Shown: positions 24,396 to 33,475 of the stretch, piece by piece
Position numbering within the stretch: the stretch's first letter is position 1
How the letters are laid out: the number at the start of each line of letters is the position of its first letter
Assembly (NCBI GenBank): GCA_021464415.1
Contig: CM038466.1
Location: 31,526,833 to 31,590,832, forward strand
Source: Lonicera japonica
Lineage: Eukaryota > Streptophyta > Magnoliopsida > Dipsacales > Caprifoliaceae
DNA length: 64,000 nucleotides
Direction: 5' to 3'
The notes under the pieces: generated by a model
The model's database searches: none
What the model was told of the DNA's origin: nothing
Seen by the model: the letters and a program-made list of their open reading frames with translations, nothing else
Position numbers and translations under genes: made by a program

Positions 24396-25738
24396 GTAGA
24401 CCGCCAGGTTCCTCTTCCTCTTATAGAGGACAAAGAGCTAGAGGAAGCCCTCCTCGGTCTCCTGCTCGAAATATTGGTTCATCTGGGATTAAATCCCAAC
24501 CTTCTACTTCTCAGGTTAAACCTCCGTCCCCTGGGACATTCAAAGAGGCTCTTAAAGAGGAAATACATGTGGCTTTAAAAAAGTCACAACAAGATTTTGT
24601 TCTTTATTTACAAAAGGGTGATCAAAGATATGCAATGAATTCTGGGACTATTGCCCAAAGGTATTTCGAAAATAAATTAGAATTTCCTCTTATCAGTGGA
24701 AAGACAAGAGAATATTATGAAGCTATTTTGAAAGATACTGATAGTGTAGTATTCACAAATATGAACAGAAATGTGGGTTCATTTAACCCAGAAATTGCCT
24801 TCAGCAAAGCCTTTATTAAAGGAGTTATTAGTATTGAAGAATGGGGATTAAATCCCAATAAAGAACAAATGTTAAGGACTAATTATTCAGATAATAGAAC
24901 TGATCCCCGTACATATAATTATTAGGACTATATTGACGCCTGGAAAAAGGCTTTTCTGTATCAGAACCAGTACAATTCCCATACTTGGTTTTTCCGTATT
25001 GACAGCATTAAATGCGATGATTCTTATTTAGAATCTCTTCCTCACTGGTTCTTTCAGTGGTTTATATTAAATGGCCCCGAAGAGGATATTCTCCCAAATA
25101 ATTTATATGAATTATTTATTGCTTATAGCAAAAACCATCCCAGGCTTCTTATTAAGGAGCAACATCCTATTTCAAATTTTGAATTATTACACTTCTTTAC
25201 TAAATATCACATTCCATGGATATTTCAGTGGAACTATAACACTACCACTCGAAGTAATGGTTTATATTTATTAGTCCGTGACTACTATTATAAATGGTGG
25301 CAAAAGTTTGACACCACGGATCTTATAGTTCAAATTAAAAAAGACTTATTTGAATTTCTTGAGTTCAATAAAAAATCTGCGGATGGTGATGCTTTCTTAA
25401 AGAAACAAGTTATTGAAAAATCTGAGTTTAAAACTCCCTCTCTGGCTTTTCTTAAAGAGAAATTTCCAAACACTCCTATAAAAAAGCTTAAAGCTAAGAT
25501 CCTTCAAAATTTAGCCTCTCAATTGGATATGGATGAAGATTTTATGTCAGTTTCCCAAGACTCCAAGTCTGAAGTAAAATCTGAACCGAGTAATCAACTG
25601 GTTAATATTGATGATGATGATTTTGCTGAGCCCAATGAAGACATGACAACACATATGGGAAGAGGGCTCGCTAGTCTATATGAGGACTCAACAACTCCAC
25701 CTGCCAAACAAGACAAAGGAAAAAATCAAGTGGAGTAA
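24392..25738 (+). pseudogene. Florendovirus ORF2 (unknown function), one nonsense codon
   Basis: The ATG at 24392 overlaps the ORF1 stop (ATGA). The frame covers 448 codons to the TAA at 25736-25738 and is broken only by a TAG at 24923-24925, where the minus-strand copy has an open tryptophan codon. Architecture: low-complexity Arg/Gly/Ser/Pro N-terminus (residues 1-50), an alpha/beta-looking middle rich in aromatic residues, and an acidic C-terminus (DDDDF) with a basic end. No known domain is recognised. This copy lacks the MITE found in its minus-strand counterpart. Confidence 0.85.
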
Positions 25739-26005
25739 AATATCAAGAAATAATTATGGTACCCAACAGCTTTATTAAAGTAGAGGATTCTTGGCCGAAC
25801 GACTGCAATCCTGAAGCACATGCAACCAAGAGTCAGCAATTAATTATTGCTCATTACTGTTTAAAAACACTGTTTGTAATTATTTAAATGTTACTGTTTG
25901 CTTTTTACTGTACACACTGTTTGCTTTTACTGTGTACTTTACTATTTGCTTTTACTTTTTCTCTGTATTTAAGACAAATGTGTGTGTCTTAGAGAGGGGT
26001 CTTCT

Positions 26006-26037
<32 letters not shown>

Positions 26038-26121
26038 CGCTGTTTCTCTTTTCTTTTCTTTCTTTGTATTAAAGTTTGTGTTATCAATAAACTTGAAAGT
26101 TCTGTTCTTCATTCGATCCTT
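25739..26121 (+). promoter_or_regulatory. Viral intergenic region/promoter, inverted copy
   Basis: Upstream part (25850-25960): imperfect repeats of ACTGTTTGCTTTTACTGT-type words. A TATA-like TATTTAAG lies at 25966-25973, followed by a CT-rich leader with a (CT)n run (about 26010-26037) and AATAAA at 26086-26091. Viral sequence stops at ATTCGATCCT (about 26120), roughly 10 bp short of the primer-binding site, where host DNA starts. Its orientation would drive transcription rightwards into the host repeat and flank. Confidence 0.65.
26086..26091 (+). terminator. Viral polyadenylation signal
   Basis: AATAAA lies about 115 bp after the TATA-like box, where caulimovirids place the signal used at the 3' end of the terminally redundant pregenomic RNA. 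The minus-strand genome has the same signal near 15036-15041. Confidence 0.55.
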
Positions 26122-26473
26122 TTGGCAATTCAAAAATGCGATAAAGCTTCATGACGGTTGAGTTTTGTCTTGGCTTTATTGTATAACACTATATTATCGC
26201 GTGTGCAACTTGCATACATTTAATTTGAGAAGAATAATTATCAAAAAATATAATTGGCCGCCGGTTAGATGTATATGTATATATGTGAAAAATAAATTGT
26301 TAGGGGCAAAATTAGAAATAAAAAGTATGACGCTGTCTATTAAAATTGCACATAAAGAGATTTTTTTCATAAAAGTGATACATTTGCTTGGAGTACTATG
26401 TTGATTATTATTTGAAATCTGAGTACTGAATGCATTGCCGATCTATTTCAATAAAAATCATTAGGGATTATCG
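26121..26473. repeat. 353-bp direct repeat, right copy
   Basis: Same sequence as 12122-12474. Viral DNA abuts its left edge, and unrelated host sequence starts at 26474. Confidence 0.93.
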
Positions 26474-26879
26474 TGTTTAATGAATATGATGTTAAGTGAT
26501 TCTTGCTTTTACTTGTAGTTTGACACAGTGTAACTAAGAGAGAATGAAGCACAAGTGAAAACTTTGAGTAATACATCCACACTGGATGGAAATCCACCAG
26601 AGAGAGAGCAAATCAAACAAGAACACTTGTTTTTCATAAAATCAAAATAACTTCAATTGTGTCTTGCTTTGATAAGTTTAGAACTCATATAGGGAAACCC
26701 ATAAGGTTGGCCTAGTGACTTGTCCGCTACTAAATTCTTGCGGGGGATCAATTAATTTAGCAGGAGATCCTATGTTCAACGCATGGCATGCGCGTCTAGG
26801 CTCATCCTTGGGCGAAATTCTGTCGAAGCTACCATGGAGTCTGGCTGTTTTGGTTATCTAATAATAATGCTGCTAGAAT
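26474..26879. other. Intergenic stretch with a SINE-like segment
   Basis: No gene is visible. At about 26703-26840 the sequence begins with an A-box-like GGTTGGCCTAGTGACTTG and resembles 42992-43110 over its first 100 bases, so both may belong to one tRNA-derived SINE family. The B box is poorly preserved. Confidence 0.4.
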
Positions 26880-27275
26880 TTTTAAGTTTGTAAATGTTTG
26901 GGATTACAGATTTACCCTCATCGTATGTTCTTTCATTCCATTAAGTCAATTATTATACCCATAAACCATGATTATTCTTCTACTGCTGATGTTGAACATT
27001 TCGATAAACTTATACCACCCAATGAAAACAAGATGCAGGGTCCTTCCGATTTGTTGTTTCAAATTCTGGGTTTCTGTTGCAGATTGATGCTTGTAAGCCT
27101 TGGTATGCATATTCTGTTGTGAATTCCATGTATTAGGGAGTCAACGAAGGTGCTTGAGTTTGTTGATTTGTAATGCCAATCACTTCTTGTTGTGTCTGGA
27201 TTTTGTTGTTATGTTTCGTCTTCTACAACTGCTGATGATGATTACATGGTTATTATTGGGATTAAGACTTCGAGC

Positions 27276-27539
27276 TGTTAGAAATATTAGGCTAACCATG
27301 TATTATTAAAGTGTAAATTAGCATCATTATTTTCCTTTTTCCTTTTCCATGTTTTCCTCCATGTCTCCCTCCTTGTCCCCTCCATGTTTTCCTCCATACT
27401 TTAGGCCATGTTTTCCTCCATGCTTTAGGCCATGCTTCTTCTTTATCTTGTATATATATATAAGGCATTTCTCCATTGTAAGCAATACAAGATTTAATGA
27501 GATCAACAATTCTTTACTTCTCTCTTTAAGTTTTCTACA
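27276..27539 (+). repeat. 5' LTR of the copia element
   Basis: 264 bp, beginning TGTTAGAAAT and ending TTTTCTACA. It holds short tandem copies of CCATGTTTTCCTCCAT (27347-27425), a TATATATATATA box at about 27451-27462, and the transcribed downstream region after it. Confidence 0.96.
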
Positions 27540-27550
27540 TGGTATCAGAG
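27540..27550 (+). promoter_or_regulatory. Copia primer-binding site (initiator tRNA-Met)
   Basis: TGGTATCAGAG follows the 5' LTR directly and is complementary to the 3' end of plant initiator tRNA-Met, the usual copia primer. Confidence 0.92.
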
Positions 27551-27833
27551 GTAATTTCCAATCCTTTATCACCTCCATGTCCTGATTTTCCAACACCAAA
27601 GCCATAACACCCAAAACCATCACCAAAACAAAATACCCAGAACTTCCAGAGCTTCGTTCATCCATTATATATATCCAAATCCAGAAACCATCACAAAATA
27701 CTGTTCTCACTAAGAAGACGAAACAAACCGCGTTTGAATCACCAAAATTCAGCCCCTCACGCGCCCTCACGCGCCACCAGAAGTTTCACTGCCAATTCCC
27801 GTCATCCTCACGCGCCACCCAGTGGAGAAGAGA

Positions 27834-27965
27834 AGCCACGTCAGCCCTACTTGCCACGTCATCGCCACGTGTCAGCCACGTCATCGCCACGTGTCAGCCA
27901 CGTCATCGCCACGTGGCATCCAGTCAGCGCCACGTGCCAGCCACGTCAGCGCCACGTGGCATCCA
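27834..27965 (+). repeat. ACGT-core (G-box) repeat cluster in the copia leader
   Basis: In about 130 bp there are five CACGTG and about five CACGTC words, embedded in repeating units such as GCCACGTCATC and GCCACGTGTCAG or GCCACGTGGCATCCAGTCAG. CACGTG is the G-box/ABRE core bound by bZIP and bHLH factors, and ACGTCA is a TGA/CRE-like core. The cluster lies between the primer-binding site and gag, so it is in transcribed leader DNA. Confidence 0.85.
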
Positions 27966-28069
27966 GTCAGCCGTTAACTGCCGTTTACTTGCCGTCAGAC
28001 TTGACGGAATATTCCAGACGCCGTCAGACTTGACGGAATATTCCAAGCGCCGTCAGATATATTTACACT

Positions 28070-28345
28070 TTCGCCCCTGTACTTTCTGATATTTCTGTTT
28101 TGACCCCTAAACCTTCTGTTTTTTCTTATTTTAGCCCCCAAACTTTCTGGTTTTATTATTCTAGCCCCTAAATCTTCTGATTTTATTATTCTTGCCCCTA
28201 AACTTCCTTATTTTCTTATTCTAGCCCCTAAACTTTCTTATTTTCCTTTTCTAGCCCCTAAACCTTTTGATTTTCTTATTTTAGCCCCCAAACTTTCTGG
28301 TTTTGTTATTCTAGCCCCTAAATCTTCTGGTCTTGTGTTATCTCT
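28070..28345 (+). repeat. About 30-bp pyrimidine-rich tandem repeat in the copia leader
   Basis: Roughly nine to ten diverged units of the form TAGCCCCTAAACCTTCTGAT followed by TTT(T/A)(T/C)TTATTC. The array is followed by a long A-rich tract (28348-28384) just before the gag start. Confidence 0.85.
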
Positions 28346-28436
28346 CTAAAAAAAAAAAGAAAAAAAAAAAAAATAAAAAAAAATCCAGTCCTACTCATTT
28401 TCTTTCACATTCTCCAGCAACCTCTTACCCAAGCCA

Positions 28437-31400
28437 ATGGAACGCACTGAAATCTCTCGCCCAATTTCCATCATTCTCAATGGGCCCAACTATATTCACT
28501 GGTCTCAAGCCATGACTAGTTTCCTTCAAGCACGTCGAGTATGGCGTCTCATTACTGGAGAGGTTACCACACCAACCCAACAGCAAGATGAATCGGATGA
28601 CAAATATGCTACAAGACAAGATGACTGGATTGCCAAAAATGGTGATATTATCACTTGGTGCCGCAATACTTCAATTCCTACCATCAGTCAACAATTTGGA
28701 CGCTTCTCAACCGGAAAGGAAGTTTGGGACTTCTTGAAAATTAGATACACAACCAAGGATCTTGCTCACCAGTATCAACTGTTGACTTCTCTCCATGCCA
28801 AACGTCAACAACCTGGTCAAACCATTGATGAATTTCTATCTGAAATGCAAATCCTTTGGGATCAATTGGCCTCTTCAGAACCCGTCTGGTCATGTCCCAC
28901 CGATGCCTCCAAATTCATTGCTTACAGAGATCAACAGCAAGTGATGACTCTTCTCATGGCACTTCATAACAAGTTTGAGACTGTCCGAGCGTCTCTCTTG
29001 CATCGCCACCCACTACCAACTCTTGATGATGTTGTTACCGCACTCCATTTTGAAGAAACTCGGCTTGGTACAAATTCTCAAATTTCATCCGAAGTACTTG
29101 CTGTCACACAATCTAAATCCACGAAATCATCCGATGTCTGCACCTATTGCCATGAAACAACCCACGTATTACTCTATTGTCCTAAACGAGTGTGCAAGTA
29201 TTGTCATAAGCGTGGACCAAAACATTGGGGTTCTGATTGCTACAAGAATCCTGGCAGAAAATCTAATGCCAAGTCTGTTACTGCTGCCGCCTCCAATTTA
29301 CAGCCATCCAATCCAAATCCAGTCGTCACCAATAATGATCTTGCTGATATGTTAAAACAGGTTTTATCTGGTTCGGCTAATGCAATGTCTGTAACTCCAG
29401 GTACCTCTTGGTATTTTGACTCCGGTTGCTGCAATCACATGACTTCTGATTCCACAATTTTTCTCTCCAAAAATTCTACCACACACATATCTCCTATTAC
29501 AACTGCTGATGGCTCTTCTTTACCTGTCACCCACATTGGCCATATATCAACATCCACGTTATCTCTTCCCTCTACTTTTCACATATCAAAATTGACTATT
29601 AATCTCATATCTGTTGGGCAACTCTGTGATCTTGGCCTTACTGTTTTATTCTCCTCTTCTGGTTGTCATGTGCAGGATCCACGGACGGGACAGGTTATTG
29701 GGATAGGCCGTAAAGTTGGTCGCATGTTCGAGCTTATCCATCTTCGCACACCACCACCTGTTCCCATCTCTACTCTTGCTGCTGCTCCCACCATTCCCAC
29801 TTCATCCATGGATCTTTGGCACTCTCGGTTAGGCCATATGTCTATTGATAAGCTCAGAACTCTTATTTCCACTAGTCGATTAGGAACTGTTAAGTCGGAA
29901 AATATTTCATGTTTGTCATGTCAACTGGGAAAACAACCAGCTTTATCTTTCAATAAAAGTACTTCTCTTTCTTCCGCAGCTTTTGATCTTATTCATTCTG
30001 ATGTATGGGGACCTTCTCCTCACGATACTATGGGAGGATCAAAATATTTTGTTGTTTTTATAGATGACTACACCCGTTTTACATGGATATTTCTCATGAA
30101 AAATCGCTCTGAACTACCACAGCTATATTACCATTTTGCTCAAATGATCCAAACTCAGTTTTCTCGACCAATAAAAATTTTTCGTGCTGACAATGCTATG
30201 GAATACAAAGAATCTAACTTTTTAAATTTTTTACGTCAGCAAGGCACCATTTCTCAGTATTCTTGTCCTGGTACATCCCAACAAAACGGCCGTGCTGAAC
30301 GTAAACACCGTCATATTCTTGACACTGTCCGCACACTTCTCATATCTAGTGGATGTCCTGAACGCTTCTGGGGGGAAGCGGCTCTTACTGCAGTATATAC
30401 CATTAATCGCCATCCTATTCCTACCTTCCACAATCAATCACCTTATGAGAGGTTGTATGGCAATACTCCTGACTATAATCCTCTCAAAGTTTTTGGATGT
30501 GCCTGTTTTGTCTTACTCCAGCCTCATGAACATTCAAAACTAGAACCTCGGTCTCGACTATGTTGCTTCCTAGGGTATGGGATAGAACATAAAGGCTATC
30601 GGTGCTGGGATCCTGTTTCAAAACGACTTCGTGTGTCTCGCCATGTCATATTTTGGGAACACAAAATGTTCTCATCCATTTCCAAATTTCACGTCTCCAA
30701 TCCTACCATTATCCCTTTTTTTACTAGCTCCACTGATGATCTCCATCCTCTCCACACATCTGTTACGCCCACATCTGAACCAGAACCTCCTGACTCTACC
30801 TCATCAAGTGAGATTTCCCTTCCCGCTGACTCTACCTCACCAAACCCTGACCCTAATTCATCCATCAACATATCTCCTGGGCCTGCCACGGACTATCCTA
30901 ATGACACTGACTCGTCCACTGATCCGGCCATACAATCCATTCCTCGTCAGTCCACACGGGTAAGACAACTTCCTCATCATCTTCGTGACTATCACTGTTA
31001 TTCCACTATTTTCTCTCACCATGAGCCTTCCTCTTATAAAGAGGCTAGTTCTAACCCACTATGGCAGCAAGCAATGACTGAGGAATTGCAGGCATTAGAA
31101 AAAGCCCAGACTTGGGAATTAGTCAACCTTCCACCAGGAAAGACAGCAGTTGGATGTAAATGGGTGTACAAAATCAAGACCAAATCAGATGGATCCATCG
31201 ATCGATACAAAGCCCGACTTGTTGCAAAGGGTTTTAATCAAGAATACGGCATTGACTATGAGGAAACTTTTGCACCAGTAGCTCGTCTAACTTCTGTCCG
31301 AAGCCTTATCGCTGTTGCCGCTATTCGCAAATGGAAACTTTTTCAGATGGATGTAAAGAATGCATTCCTAAATGGTGATCTTTCAGAAGAAGTTTATATG

Positions 31401-32554
31401 AAACCTCCTCCAGGGTTTCATCACTCCTCCACTCAAGTGTGCAAGCTCCGCCGTGCCTTGTATGGTCTAAAACAAGCCCCTCGTGCCTGGTTTGAAAAGT
31501 TTAGTTCTACTATTCAAACAATGGGTTTTACCTCTAGTGCTTATGACTATGGGCTCTTCATCAGAAAGAGGACTACAGGTATTACACTTCTGGTTCTGTA
31601 TGTAGATGACATGATTATTACCGGGGATGATACTAGTGGTATCTCTGAACTCAAACAATCTCTCAGTCGTCATTTTGAGATGAAAGATCTCGGTCGTCTA
31701 AACTATTTTTTAGGGCTTGAAGTGTTATCTGATTCTGCTGGTTACTATCTCTCCCAAGCCAAATATGCTTCTGATCTTCTCAGTCGTGCGGGTATCACCG
31801 ACTGCAAAACTGCGTCTACTCCGTTGGAAACAAGTACCAAACTTACTCCTCTTGATGGTACTCCTCTTAGTGATGCAACTTTGTATCGACAACTTGTTGG
31901 CAGCCTGGTCTACCTCACTGTCACTCGTCCGGACATTGCCCATGCCGTCCACATCGTCAGTCAATTTATGGCTGCTCCACGATCCACTCATTATACTGCC
32001 GTTCTTCGAATTCTCAGGTATATTAAAGGAACAATGTTTCATGGCTTGCAGTTCTCATCTACATCCTCCTTTGAACTACGTGCGTATTCAGATTCTGATT
32101 GGGCTGGTGATCCAACTGACAGACGATCAACTACCGGTTACTGCATATTCTTAGGCGATTCGCTTATATCTTGGCGTAGTAAGAAACAAACACTAGTTTC
32201 TCGCTCCAGTACAGAGGCAGAATATCGTGCTCTGGCTGACACCACTCAAGAAATTGTTTGGCTCCGTTGGCTTCTCTCTCGGACATGGGAGTTCCTCAAA
32301 GTCTCCCAACTATGCTTAGATGCGATAATCAAAGTGCTATTCAGATTGCTCACAATGATGTGTTCCATGAACGAACGAAGCATATTGAGATTGACTGTCA
32401 CTTCATTCGCCAGCATATATCCAGCAAAACTATTCGTCTCATACCCATCTCATCCATAGATCAACCCGCGGACATATTCACTAAAGTTCATCCCACCGGT
32501 CGATTTCAGAATTTGCTTTCCAAACTCAAAATGACATCTCACATGCCACCTTGA
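28437..32554 (+). CDS. Copia gag-pol polyprotein, single frameshift in RNase H
   Basis: The ORF is open from the ATG at 28437 to near 32280, then continues in another frame to a stop at 32554. Domains in order: UBN2-type gag (residues about 1-230), zinc-knuckle-like Cys/His region (CKYCHKRG...), aspartic protease (WYFDSGCCNHM), GAG-pre-integrase (LWHSRLGHM, CLSCQLGK), integrase core with its D, D and E positions (HSDVWGP, RADNAMEY, NGRAERKHR), reverse transcriptase (LYVDDMIITG), and RNase H (YSDSDWAGD, SSTEAEYRA). A frame change of minus one (or plus two) near 32278-32281 separates the last RNase H part (RCDNQSAIQIAHN...) from the rest; without it the polyprotein would be about 1,370 residues. 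All other catalytic motifs look intact, so this copy was mobile until very recently and could be moved by related copies. Confidence 0.93.
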
Positions 32555-32567
32555 GTTTGAGGGGGGG
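32549..32567 (+). promoter_or_regulatory. Copia polypurine tract
   Basis: CTTGAGTTTGAGGGGGGG directly precedes the 3' LTR and primes plus-strand synthesis in copia elements. It overlaps the end of the polyprotein frame. Confidence 0.85.
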
Positions 32568-32831
32568 TGTTAGAAATATTAGGCTAACCATGTATTATTA
32601 AAGTGTAAATTAGCATCATTATTTTCCTTTTTCCTTTTCCATGTTTTCCTCCATGTCTCCCTCCTTGTCCCCTCCATGTTTTCCTCCATACTTTAGGCCA
32701 TGTTTTCCTCCATGCTTTAGGCCATGCTTCTTCTTTATCTTGTATATATATATAAGGCATTTCTCCATTGTAAGCAATACAAGATTTAATGAGATCAACA
32801 ATTCTTTACTTCTCTCTTTAAGTTTTCTACA
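32568..32831 (+). repeat. 3' LTR of the copia element
   Basis: 264 bp, base for base the same as 27276-27539 in my reading, followed by the CGAGC target duplication. Confidence 0.96.
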
Positions 32832-33475
32832 CGAGCGATGATAGATATTCGGATTTCGACGAGCCTAAAGTCTTATGTCTCTAATTTCGCAACCAGACAA
32901 CGACAACATTATTGTTGGAAAGAAGTTAGCTTCCCCCTATTGCATTCCTTTAGGTACTTGGGACCTCAAGCATCTACTGAACGGGTTTTGTGGGCATGTA
33001 GTTAAAGGGGTTCTTCATTGGATAGCAGCAATTCCAAAGAATTCTCAGAACTCATTCAAGGACCAAACCGTTTACTTTGATGCGGCGAAGGATGAGTTTG
33101 GGACGGGGAATATTCCGAGTCTCAAGTATAGAGATAATTCGCTCATATACTAGGAATCGGAGAATTAGATGGATGCCTTGCCATGACTTGGTGGGACAAT
33201 GCTTCTCAGAAACGGCGTTGAGGAAACTTGGACTATTTTGTTCAGAATTCCAGATTTCAATGGTTTTACAACTCTTGATGTTACAGAGCCATAGTGCATC
33301 ACAAAGGATGGTGAAGTTCTATTGATGCTAGATAAAAGGGAAATAGTGGCCAACAATAGTGAAGGAGAACAACAAACGCCTGTTCTAAAAGAAACTTGCT
33401 TTAGCACCTTAGTGCTCAGGCATGTCGATAGTTTAATTTCACTGCGAGATGCAGTTAAGACCAAGAGGAGATGAT

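Larger units (their letters stand above)
12475..26121. mobile_element. Endogenous florendovirus-like pararetrovirus cluster
   Basis: This is a 13.6-kb cluster of integrated caulimovirid DNA. On the minus strand a near-full-length genome (22627 down to about 14996) is followed head-to-tail by an internally deleted genome (14995 down to 12475). From 22628 to 26121 a 3' genome segment lies in the opposite orientation. The genome unit is about 7.7 kb (equivalent ORF1 starts at 22531 and 14837). Domain order is movement protein, coat protein, zinc knuckle, aspartic protease, reverse transcriptase, RNase H, then a second ORF of unknown function overlapping by ATGA. There is no integrase and there are no LTRs. 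This two-ORF layout matches florendoviruses (Caulimoviridae), known as widespread endogenous elements of flowering plants. All reading frames carry breaks except the ORF1 fragment on the plus strand. Confidence 0.88.
27276..32831 (+). mobile_element. Young Ty1/copia LTR retrotransposon, complete
   Basis: This 5,556-bp element has two 264-bp LTRs that I read as identical (TG...CA ends), a perfect 5-bp target duplication CGAGC (27271-27275, 32832-32836), a tRNA-Met primer-binding site directly after the 5' LTR, a G-rich polypurine tract before the 3' LTR, and one long gag-pol ORF. Identical LTRs mean a very recent insertion. The only coding break I found is a frameshift near 32280. It sits inside an F-box pseudogene. 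Confidence 0.97.
26880..33475 (+). pseudogene. F-box/FBA-domain protein pseudogene split by a copia element
   Basis: Host coding remnants lie on both sides of the element at 27276-32831. The left part (26880-27275) ends in frame with DDDYMVIIGIKTSS-like sequence. The right part (32837-33475) continues with DDRYSDFDEP and then a typical F-box-associated interaction domain: GVLHWIAA, a VYFDAAKDEF strand, and further on a DGEVLLMLDKRE segment. Removing the element and one copy of the CGAGC duplication rejoins the frame at the insertion point. Other breaks are independent: frameshifts near 33150 and 33212, a TAG near 33293, and several frame changes left of the element. Family members are substrate-recognition subunits of SCF ubiquitin ligases. 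This copy is dead. Confidence 0.75.

Noticed and set aside
22628..26121. Reading the plus-strand viral fragment as a Ty3/gypsy retrotransposon
   Set aside because: RT and RNase H are gypsy-like, but there is no integrase and no LTRs; a caulimovirid movement protein, the ATGA-linked ORF2 and the intergenic region with primer-binding site fit a florendovirus-like element.
27349..27585. Cys/Pro/Phe-rich small frame, repeated at 32641-32841
   Set aside because: It is translation of the short tandem repeats in the copia LTRs.
27834..27965. Regularly spaced repeats that might suggest a CRISPR-like array
   Set aside because: Units are degenerate, contiguous and inside a plant retrotransposon leader, with no unique spacers.
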